A stretch of 10,943 nucleotides of DNA from an uncultured Actinomycetes bacterium (GTDB lineage Bacteria > Actinomycetota > Actinomycetes > Nanopelagicales > Nanopelagicaceae). Within the stretch, counting starts at the first letter, position 1. Each line of letters begins with the position of its first letter. Of this stretch, positions 6,783-10,943 are shown one piece after another. A program made the translations under genes and the position numbers. The DNA lies in the NCBI GenBank assembly GCA_903928395.1, contig CAIYQS010000224.1:1-10943 (forward strand), given 5' to 3'. The notes under the pieces are model-generated. The model did not search any database and was not told the origin of the DNA. It saw nothing but the letters and a program-made list of their open reading frames with translations.

Positions 6783-6863
6783 CTAGCAGCAGGGAGTGGT
6801 GCAACAGCAAGGATCACACTTGCAAACCTGGCAATTGCAACAGATTTCGAGATCTTGAGTCAT
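6783..6863 (-). CDS. Cysteine-rich metallothionein-like mini-protein (26 residues, 10 Cys)
   Basis: A 26-codon gene directly behind the divergent ars-type promoter. The product has an acidic start (MTQDLEI) and then ten cysteines at 8, 9, 11, 14, 16, 19, 20, 21, 25 and 26, in the patterns CCNC, CKC, PCCC and PCC. A strong Shine-Dalgarno, GGAGG at 6869-6873, lies 5 nt before the ATG, and the TAG stop is 3 nt from the aquaporin start, so translation of the two is probably coupled. Almost 40% cysteine with no hydrophobic core points to a thiol metal(loid) chelator similar in concept to metallothioneins, binding As(III), Sb(III) or a soft metal ion in the cytoplasm. I know of no named family with this exact spacing. 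A modified-peptide precursor or regulatory leader is less likely. The gene itself is well supported; the function is inferred. Confidence 0.85.
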   Translation of the reverse strand: MTQDLEICCNCQVCKCDPCCCTTPCC

Positions 6864-6874
6864 TTTTTCCTCCA

Positions 6875-6890
6875 ATTGATGTTTGTCAAT
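6875..6890. promoter_or_regulatory. ArsR-type operator O1
   Basis: ATTGATGTTTGTCAAT, with perfect outer arms ATTGA and TCAAT. It differs from O2 at only 3 of 16 positions and begins 34 bp before it. It lies at the predicted transcription start of the cysteine-peptide operon and directly before its Shine-Dalgarno, where a bound repressor would block initiation. Confidence 0.72.
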
Positions 6891-6894
6891 GCGT

Positions 6895-6923
6895 AAATTA
6901 GTACTCAAATTGATAAATGTCAA
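6895..6923 (-). promoter_or_regulatory. Promoter of cysteine-peptide/aquaporin operon
   Basis: On the minus strand a consensus -35 TTGACA (6918-6923), 17-bp spacer and -10 TAATTT (6895-6900) predict transcription from about 6888, giving a 5' leader of roughly 25 nt that holds the GGAGG site. The -35 lies inside operator O2 and the start point inside O1, so ArsR should repress it tightly. Confidence 0.72.
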
Positions 6924-6924
6924 T
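6909..6924. promoter_or_regulatory. ArsR-type operator O2
   Basis: ATTGATAAATGTCAAT is a near-perfect 7-2-7 palindrome (ATTGATA, AA, TGTCAAT, with one mismatch). It covers the -35 of the minus-strand operon and sits just upstream of the arsR -10 box, so one bound dimer could control both directions and give arsR autoregulation. Confidence 0.75.
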
Positions 6925-6925
6925 G

Positions 6926-6931
6926 TAAGAT
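6926..6931 (+). promoter_or_regulatory. -10 box for leaderless arsR
   Basis: TAAGAT ends 6 nt before ATG 6938, so the arsR mRNA should have no leader. No good -35 is present at 17 nt; O2 occupies the spacer region. Confidence 0.55.
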
Positions 6932-6937
6932 ACAGGT

Positions 6938-7273
6938 ATGTCGACACCAGTTACGATCATGAAGTCCCCGACCGACCTACCCTTAATTGCAGCGCAATTT
7001 AAAGCGCTCGGAGATCCGACACGTCTCGAGTTGATGGTTACTGTCGCGGGGAGCGCAAACTCGGAAGCCTGTGTCTGCGATCTGACGCCGGATACTGGCT
7101 TAACCCAGGGGACAGTGAGCCATCACCTGAGAATTTTGGTTGAAGCTGGCCTACTTGAGCGATCTCAACGTGGAAAGTGGTCGTATTATTCTCTGACAAC
7201 TGCGGCAGAGAAATTACTGGCTTCATTTAACATCGCAATTCCCCTTAGGGTGTTAAAACAGGATGATTGCTAG
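6938..7273 (+). CDS. arsR: ArsR-family metalloid-responsive repressor
   Basis: A 111-residue winged-helix repressor. The helix 1-2 region KALGDPTRLELM (22-33) is typical of ArsR, the sensing motif EACVCDL carries C45 and C47 at the place of the As(III)-binding ELCVCDL of E. coli ArsR, and the recognition helix is GTVSHHLRILVEAGLL (58-73) followed by the wing RGKWSYYSL (78-86). The third E. coli ligand (two residues after VCDL) is replaced, since the chain continues TPDTG; the C-terminal C111 could supply it. Trivalent arsenic or antimony binding would release it from the operators at 6875-6924. The start is the leaderless ATG 6938; ATG 6959 is an in-frame alternative without a Shine-Dalgarno. 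It is divergent from the cysteine-peptide/aquaporin operon. Family is certain; the inducer is inferred. Confidence 0.93.
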   Translation: MSTPVTIMKSPTDLPLIAAQFKALGDPTRLELMVTVAGSANSEACVCDLTPDTGLTQGTVSHHLRILVEAGLLERSQRGKWSYYSLTTAAEKLLASFNIAIPLRVLKQDDC

Positions 7274-7278
7274 AACTA

Positions 7279-7307
7279 TTGACACTTAAACACTTAACCT
7301 TTAAGTT
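7279..7307 (+). promoter_or_regulatory. Consensus promoter of second ArsR-fold regulator
   Basis: A perfect -35 TTGACA (7279-7284), 17-bp spacer and -10 TAAGTT (7302-7307). The -10 ends 8 nt before ATG 7316, again indicating a leaderless or nearly leaderless mRNA. It overlaps the inverted repeat at 7289-7314. Confidence 0.7.
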
Positions 7308-7314
7308 AAGTGTT
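7289..7314. promoter_or_regulatory. Perfect 10-6-10 inverted repeat, probable autoregulatory operator
   Basis: Arms AACACTTAAC (7289-7298) and GTTAAGTGTT (7305-7314) are exact reverse complements around a 6-bp centre. An extra direct copy of ACACTTAA lies just before, at 7282-7289. The repeat covers the spacer, -10 box and start point, as expected for self-repression by the downstream HTH protein. Confidence 0.65.
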
Positions 7315-7315
7315 G

Positions 7316-7678
7316 ATGAAAGTTAATTCGAGGCCCCAGAACCTAGACCTTGTTTTTGATGCTCTTGCAAGTGAGCATCGACGAGAAATTCTCTATGTCC
7401 TGAGCCTGCAACCCGCTTCCATCAGTGATTTAGCCTCGCAACGTGAACTTTCACTGCAGGCAATTCATAAGCACATCAACCTGCTTGTAGAAGCTGGCAT
7501 GGTTACTCGGAAAAAGTCAGGCAGGGTTACCTTTTTGACTTTAAATCGCGCTGGAATGCGGGGAATCCAGGAATGGGTGAACCAATTCCAGGCACATTGG
7601 GATGGTGGAACTGAGACCCTCGAAAATTATTCGAACACTCTGGAATTCAAGAAACAACTTAAGAAGGAGAAGCCGTGA
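7316..7678 (+). CDS. ArsR-fold HTH transcriptional regulator (non-metal type)
   Basis: About 120 residues with an ArsR-type winged helix: VFDALASEHRREILYVLS for the first helices, ISDLASQRELSLQAIHKHINLLVEAGMV for the HTH, and RKKSGRVTFLTL for the wing. It contains no cysteine and no metal-site motif, so it is not expected to sense arsenic. Similar regulators stand beside SRPBCC/AHSA1 or YCII genes and act as repressors of their own operon. ATG 7316 is chosen because it fits the -10 spacing; GTG 7310 and TTG 7313 in the same frame lie within the operator. Its TGA overlaps the GTG of the next gene, so the two are translationally coupled. Ligand unknown. Confidence 0.85.
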   Translation: MKVNSRPQNLDLVFDALASEHRREILYVLSLQPASISDLASQRELSLQAIHKHINLLVEAGMVTRKKSGRVTFLTLNRAGMRGIQEWVNQFQAHWDGGTETLENYSNTLEFKKQLKKEKP

Positions 7679-7965
7679 AGAAATTTTTATTTATATACAA
7701 CGCGAGCCCAGCCGAGGGAGCCGATTCTATGGATGATTGGATGAAGTGGTTCCAATCGATTGGTGAGCACCTTGTTGACGTTGGAAACCCGATTCAAGGG
7801 GGCACCTTGGTAAAAGGTAACAATGTGAGTGAGCTCAGCTCGTTCGATGACCTAGTCGGAGGATATTCATTGATTAACGCGAAGGACATTGAAGAAGCAG
7901 CAGGATTAGCGAAGAGTTGTCCAAATGCTGCTGGAATAAGGATTTTCGAAACCCTCCCTATGTAA
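7675..7965 (+). CDS. YCII-like (DGPF-domain) small protein
   Basis: A 96-residue protein with the YCII-related/PhnB-DGPF layout: MKKFLFIYNAS as the first strand, WFQSIGEHLVDVGNPIQGGTLV in the helix-strand region, GGYSLINAKDIEEAAGLAKSCP in the second repeat and IRIFETLPM at the end. The fold is a dimeric alpha-beta barrel; members are mostly of unknown function, some next to sigma factors or HTH regulators. It starts at GTG 7675, which overlaps the stop of the regulator gene by 4 nt (GTGA); AAGGAG is 6-7 nt upstream, so start and coupling are well supported. The product is likely what the upstream regulator controls. Family call good, function unknown. Confidence 0.82.
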   Translation: MKKFLFIYNASPAEGADSMDDWMKWFQSIGEHLVDVGNPIQGGTLVKGNNVSELSSFDDLVGGYSLINAKDIEEAAGLAKSCPNAAGIRIFETLPM

Positions 7966-8050
7966 CTAACACCTCGCTGGCTAAGGCTCTAGATTCCACA
8001 GCTTCAAGGAGAAGTAGACTTTGAGCAGCCTTACCAACCGAGGAGTTTCC

Positions 8051-9076
8051 ATGAAGGCTCTACGCAAACTCGAAGAAAAACCAGGATTTGTACTAGTGGA
8101 TCTGCCAGAGCCTTCACCGAATTTACGCGAAGTGAAAATTCGAGTGCTAAGAACTGGTATCTGCGGAACCGACCTTCATATAAAAAATTGGGATGAATGG
8201 GCAAGCAAAACAATTAAAGTCCCAATTACTCCCGGCCATGAGTTCAGCGGAACCATTGTGGAAATTGGCCCTGAGGTAACCAGTGTCAAAGTTGGCGATT
8301 TCGTCTCAGGTGAAGGCCACATCGTCTGCAATCTTTGTCGAAATTGTCGGGCGGGGCGCCGCCATTTATGCATGAACACAGTCGGGGTCGGCGTAAATCG
8401 AGACGGTGCATTTGCGGAATTTATTTGCATTCCCGAATCAAATGTTTGGAAGCACGAACCTGGCATTGACCCCGATTTAGCTGCAATTTTTGATCCGCTT
8501 GGGAACGCGGTTCACGTTGCACTTTCCTTCCCTCTAGTCGGTGAGGATGTTTTGATTACAGGTGCTGGACCAATAGGAATCATGTCGGCGCAAGTCGCTC
8601 GCTTTGCGGGTGCTAGATATATCGTGATTACCGACATTTCCGAAGAGCGCTTGGCATTGGCTCGGACAATGGGTGTCGATGTTGCCGTAAATGTTTTATC
8701 AGAGAATCTCCGTGATGTGATGCATGATCTTGGAATGACCGAAGGGTTCGATATCGCTTTTGAAATGAGTGGAAGTCCGGCAGCGCTCCCCCAAATCCTA
8801 GACAACGTTGGGCATGGGGCACGAATTGCTTTGCTAGGTCTGCCAAGCAAGCCAATTGAAATTGATTGGGCCAAAGTAATAACGAATATGGTGACGATCA
8901 AGGGGATCTACGGTCGCGAAATGTTTGAAACTTGGTACGCAATGACCGCGATGATAAAAAAGGGACTCGACATATCTCCCGTGATTACACACAAGATGCC
9001 TTATACCCAATGGGAAGAAGCTTTCAATATCGCCGGCATGTCGAATGCCGGAAAAATTGTTTTGGACTGGAGTTAA
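8051..9076 (+). CDS. tdh: L-threonine 3-dehydrogenase
   Basis: Oxidises L-threonine to 2-amino-3-ketobutyrate with NAD+, the first step of threonine breakdown to glycine and acetyl-CoA. From ATG 8051 the protein has 341 residues, the same length as E. coli Tdh. The zinc-dependent medium-chain dehydrogenase features are all present: catalytic zinc ligands C38 and H63/E64 (GHE), GEGHI with H90, structural-zinc cysteines C93, C96, C99 and C107, the Rossmann loop GAGPIG (171-176) with D195 fitting NAD use, and the Tdh signatures FDPLGNAVH (147-155) and KGIYGREMFETWY (284-296). GAGGAG about 6 nt before ATG 8051 decides the start; an in-frame TTG at 8021 with AAGGAG upstream would add ten residues not usual in the family. 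It forms an operon with kbl. Confidence 0.97.
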   Translation: MKALRKLEEKPGFVLVDLPEPSPNLREVKIRVLRTGICGTDLHIKNWDEWASKTIKVPITPGHEFSGTIVEIGPEVTSVKVGDFVSGEGHIVCNLCRNCRAGRRHLCMNTVGVGVNRDGAFAEFICIPESNVWKHEPGIDPDLAAIFDPLGNAVHVALSFPLVGEDVLITGAGPIGIMSAQVARFAGARYIVITDISEERLALARTMGVDVAVNVLSENLRDVMHDLGMTEGFDIAFEMSGSPAALPQILDNVGHGARIALLGLPSKPIEIDWAKVITNMVTIKGIYGREMFETWYAMTAMIKKGLDISPVITHKMPYTQWEEAFNIAGMSNAGKIVLDWS

Positions 9077-9077
9077 C

Positions 9078-10253
9078 ATGTTTACGGACATTAGAAATCA
9101 ATTAATAACCGAGTTAGCGGAAATAGCAAAGGCTGGAACTACCAAAACCGAAAGTGAGATTACCTCTGCGCAGGGCTCGCACGTCACGATTGAGGGGAAG
9201 CCATTTCTTAATTTCTGCGCGAACAATTATCTAGGCCTATCAAATAACCCTGGCATCATTGCCGCGGTAAAAATAAGTTTGGATGAACACGGGTATGGGC
9301 TCTCCAGCGTCCGTTTCATTTGCGGCACTCAAGACCTTCATTTAAAACTGGAAGCGAAACTCACTGAATTTCTTCACCAAGAAGAGACGATCCTCTTCCC
9401 TTCTTGTTTTGATGCAAACGGTGGAATCTTTGAGGTATTGATGAAGGATCAAGATGCCATCATCTCCGATGAACTCAATCATGCCTCCATTATTGACGGG
9501 ATTCGACTTTCAAAGGCGCAACGCTTTCGGTACAAAAACCGCGATATGGCCGATCTCGAAAAACAATTAATCGATTCGCAATCAGCTCGCCGCAGACTGA
9601 TCGTTACAGATGGCGTGTTTTCTATGGATGGTTACTTGGCGCCACTTCCTGCAATCTGTGATCTTGCCGAAAAATACAACGCAATGGTCATGGTTGATGA
9701 CTCGCATGCTGTTGGATTTATGGGAGCAACCGGTGCAGGTACGCCGGAACACTTTGGCGTACAAGATCGGATCGAAATTATTTCGGGCACCTTGGGCAAA
9801 GCACTCGGAGGCGCATCCGGCGGGTACATCAGTGCTCGTAAGGAGATAGTAGATATTTTGCGCCAAAAAGCGAGACCGTATCTCTTTTCGAATTCGGTTC
9901 CACCCGCTGTAGTTTCTGGATCACTGAAGGCCTTGGACTTAGTTAAATCTGGCGAAAACCTTCGCGAAACCTTGCGAACAAACGCCAAATTATTTCGTCA
10001 TTTAATGGAATCCGAAGGCTTCACTCTCTTGCCTGGAGAACATCCCATTGTTCCGGTGATGTTCGGTTCAGAATCTGACGCAGTTGAATATGCAAAAGGT
10101 TTGCATTCTGAAGGAATCCATGCGGTCGCCTTTTCTTATCCTGTCGTTCCGCTTGGAAAAGCCCGTATCCGGATTCAAATCTCTGCGGAGCACACCGAGC
10201 AAGACATTATGAAGTGTGTAGCCGCATTTATAAAAGTTCGCTCTTGCAAATAA
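9078..10253 (+). CDS. kbl: Glycine C-acetyltransferase (2-amino-3-ketobutyrate CoA ligase)
   Basis: Cleaves 2-amino-3-ketobutyrate with CoA into glycine and acetyl-CoA, taking the unstable product of Tdh. The 391-residue protein is a fold-type I PLP enzyme of the alpha-oxoamine synthase family. Its features are NFCANNYLGLS (45-55), GYGLSSVRFICGT (72-84), the PLP-stacking region SDELNHASIIDG (130-141), VDDSHAVGFMG (206-216), and the Schiff-base lysine K241 in SGTLGKALGGASGG. ATG 9078 is chosen because GGAG (9069-9072) is 5 nt upstream and it starts directly after the tdh stop, separated by one base; this close spacing suggests coupled translation. Length fits the family (E. coli enzyme 398). 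Assignment is very secure given the neighbour. Confidence 0.97.
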   Translation: MFTDIRNQLITELAEIAKAGTTKTESEITSAQGSHVTIEGKPFLNFCANNYLGLSNNPGIIAAVKISLDEHGYGLSSVRFICGTQDLHLKLEAKLTEFLHQEETILFPSCFDANGGIFEVLMKDQDAIISDELNHASIIDGIRLSKAQRFRYKNRDMADLEKQLIDSQSARRRLIVTDGVFSMDGYLAPLPAICDLAEKYNAMVMVDDSHAVGFMGATGAGTPEHFGVQDRIEIISGTLGKALGGASGGYISARKEIVDILRQKARPYLFSNSVPPAVVSGSLKALDLVKSGENLRETLRTNAKLFRHLMESEGFTLLPGEHPIVPVMFGSESDAVEYAKGLHSEGIHAVAFSYPVVPLGKARIRIQISAEHTEQDIMKCVAAFIKVRSCK

Positions 10254-10286
10254 TCTGCAATTAAGTGCGAGCAACGCCACATTTTA

Positions 10287-10306
10287 TTAGTTGAAGTTTC
10301 AACTAA
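10287..10306. promoter_or_regulatory. Perfect 9-2-9 palindrome upstream of yceI
   Basis: TTAGTTGAA and TTCAACTAA flank a central GT. The core GTTGA-N4-TCAAC is the type bound by dimeric MarR-family repressors, and resembles the RosR motif described in Corynebacterium. It covers the -35 box, so it is probably a repressor site; no MarR gene is in the window. Confidence 0.6.
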
Positions 10307-10319
10307 CTCAATGTAGAGT
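10291..10319 (+). promoter_or_regulatory. Promoter of yceI-family gene
   Basis: A -35 TTGAAG (10291-10296), 17-bp spacer and -10 TAGAGT (10314-10319) fit a standard promoter, with the -35 inside the palindrome. A second TATAGT box at 10334-10339 could serve another start but has no matching -35. The gene then has a 5' leader with a Shine-Dalgarno. Confidence 0.5.
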
Positions 10320-10366
10320 TCAAGTTATTCACGTATAGTGATTTTTACAACTAGCAAAGGAATAAC

Positions 10367-10921
10367 ATGTCAGTACTTTCTTCACTACCAACAGGAACAT
10401 TCACAATCGATCCATCACACAGCCGCATTGGCTTCAGTGTTCGCCACGCAATGGTGACCAAAGTCCACGGTTCATTTAATGAATTCACCGGTTCTGGAAC
10501 CGTCGAAAACGGAGTAGCTTCATTAAGCGCTGAAATGAACGCTAGTTCAATCGATACCCGCAGCCCTGATCGCGATGCTCACTTGCAGTCACCAGATTTC
10601 TTTGATGCAGCAAACTTTCCAAAGCTCACCTTCGTTTCGACATCGGCCAAAGATTCCGGTTCTGACAAGGTAATTGTTGAAGGAAATCTCACGATCAAAG
10701 ATGTTACCAAGCCAATTTCAATTGAATTTGAATACACAGGAACAGCAAAAGATCCATATGGAAATGCTCGCTTCGGATTCGAAGGTACTTCAGAGATCAA
10801 TCGTAAGGACTTCGGACTTACCTGGAATGCAGCGCTCGAAACCGGCGGACTTTTAGTTTCAGATAATGTGAAACTAGAGTTTGAAATTTCGGCAATCGCT
10901 AAGGTCGCAGCTAACGCCTAA
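10367..10921 (+). CDS. YceI-family lipocalin-like protein
   Basis: A 184-residue protein consisting of one YceI domain, an extended beta-barrel that in known members binds polyisoprenoid or amphiphilic lipids. Visible family blocks are GTFTIDPSHSRIGFSVRH (10-27), KVHGSFNEFTGSG, SPDRDAHLQSPDFFDAANFPKLTF (66-89), GNLTIKDVTKPISIEFEY and FEGTSEINRKDFGLTWN near the end. There is no signal peptide, so unlike E. coli YceI it should be cytoplasmic, as is typical of the actinobacterial members. AAAGGA about 5 nt before ATG 10367 supports the start. Transcription is probably repressed through the palindrome at 10287-10306. Role unknown; an involvement in redox or lipid-quinone stress is a guess from the operator type. 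Confidence 0.93.
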   Translation: MSVLSSLPTGTFTIDPSHSRIGFSVRHAMVTKVHGSFNEFTGSGTVENGVASLSAEMNASSIDTRSPDRDAHLQSPDFFDAANFPKLTFVSTSAKDSGSDKVIVEGNLTIKDVTKPISIEFEYTGTAKDPYGNARFGFEGTSEINRKDFGLTWNAALETGGLLVSDNVKLEFEISAIAKVAANA

Positions 10922-10943
10922 TCGCACCCAATTTCGAAGTAGG

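Noticed and set aside
7289..7314. Inverted repeat considered as a terminator of arsR
   Set aside because: It is AT-rich, has no T-run after it, and overlaps a consensus promoter, so an operator is the better reading.
7990..8020. TAGATT and TAGACT boxes as a tdh promoter
   Set aside because: Neither has a recognisable -35 at 16-18 bp, so no promoter is claimed.
8021..8050. In-frame TTG start extending Tdh by ten residues
   Set aside because: ATG 8051 has a better Shine-Dalgarno and gives the family-typical MKAL start and 341-residue length.
8512..8901. 129-codon minus-strand frame inside tdh
   Set aside because: Shadow of the well-matched Tdh reading frame, with composition expected from its antisense.
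9045..9077. Upstream in-frame ATG for kbl overlapping the tdh end
   Set aside because: ATG 9078 has GGAG at correct spacing and gives a normal Kbl N-terminus; the extra 11 residues are antisense-free read-through of the tdh end in another frame.
10305..10320. AACTC-N6-GAGTT as a second operator at yceI
   Set aside because: Arms of only 5 bp in AT-rich DNA; likely by chance or a degenerate neighbour of the main palindrome.
1..10943. tRNA, rRNA, CRISPR array, insertion sequence or prophage
   Set aside because: No repeat arrays, transposase or integrase motifs, or RNA-gene signatures were seen; the window is almost fully explained by ordinary genes.

Overview
The window looks like a piece of the chromosome of a small-genome, moderate-GC actinobacterium, possibly a freshwater planktonic lineage such as the Nanopelagicales; this placement is inference. 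The reasons are tight gene packing, the protein families present, and starts in which a TAnnnT -10 box ends only 6-8 nt before the start codon, which is the layout of leaderless mRNAs common in Actinobacteria. All 13 larger coding regions could be assigned to a family. Two short genes (26 codons each) were found by reading the intergenic DNA.

Layout. (1) 1-1184 (-): 5' part of a glutamate dehydrogenase gene, cut by the window edge. (2) 1201-1848 (-): FrnE/DsbA-like oxidoreductase, preceded by a possible 26-residue membrane peptide (1867-1947). (3) 2057-3286 (+): acetyl-CoA hydrolase/CoA-transferase family enzyme. (4) 3294-5069 (-): MFS exporter followed by an isochorismatase-fold hydrolase that lacks the nucleophilic cysteine. 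(5) 5172-5663 (+): DinB-like protein ending in a terminator, then a small fibronectin type III protein (5706/5754-6137). (6) 6111-7273: a divergent arsenic-type module. It has an ArsR repressor on +; on - there is a 26-residue peptide with ten cysteines followed by an ars-type aquaglyceroporin, with two near-identical operators between the divergent genes. (7) 7316-7965 (+): a second ArsR-fold regulator with its own palindromic promoter, translationally coupled to a YCII-like protein. (8) 8051-10253 (+): tdh-kbl, the two-step threonine-to-glycine pathway. (9) 10367-10921 (+): a YceI-family protein with a perfect 9-2-9 palindrome over its -35 box.

How the genes work together. The metabolic genes point to amino-acid use: Tdh and Kbl turn threonine into glycine plus acetyl-CoA, glutamate dehydrogenase links glutamate to 2-oxoglutarate, and the CoA-transferase could exchange acyl-CoA and acetate. 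The most interesting element is the arsenic-type module. It is complete within the window, bounded by a convergent gene on one side and an unrelated operon on the other. It carries no ArsB/Acr3 pump, no ArsC reductase and no ArsM. Instead, the first gene behind the strong regulated promoter encodes a cysteine-packed mini-protein that looks like a metal(loid) chelator, followed at once by the channel. That peptide-plus-aquaporin combination under a cysteine-sensing ArsR is the best candidate here for an undescribed system.
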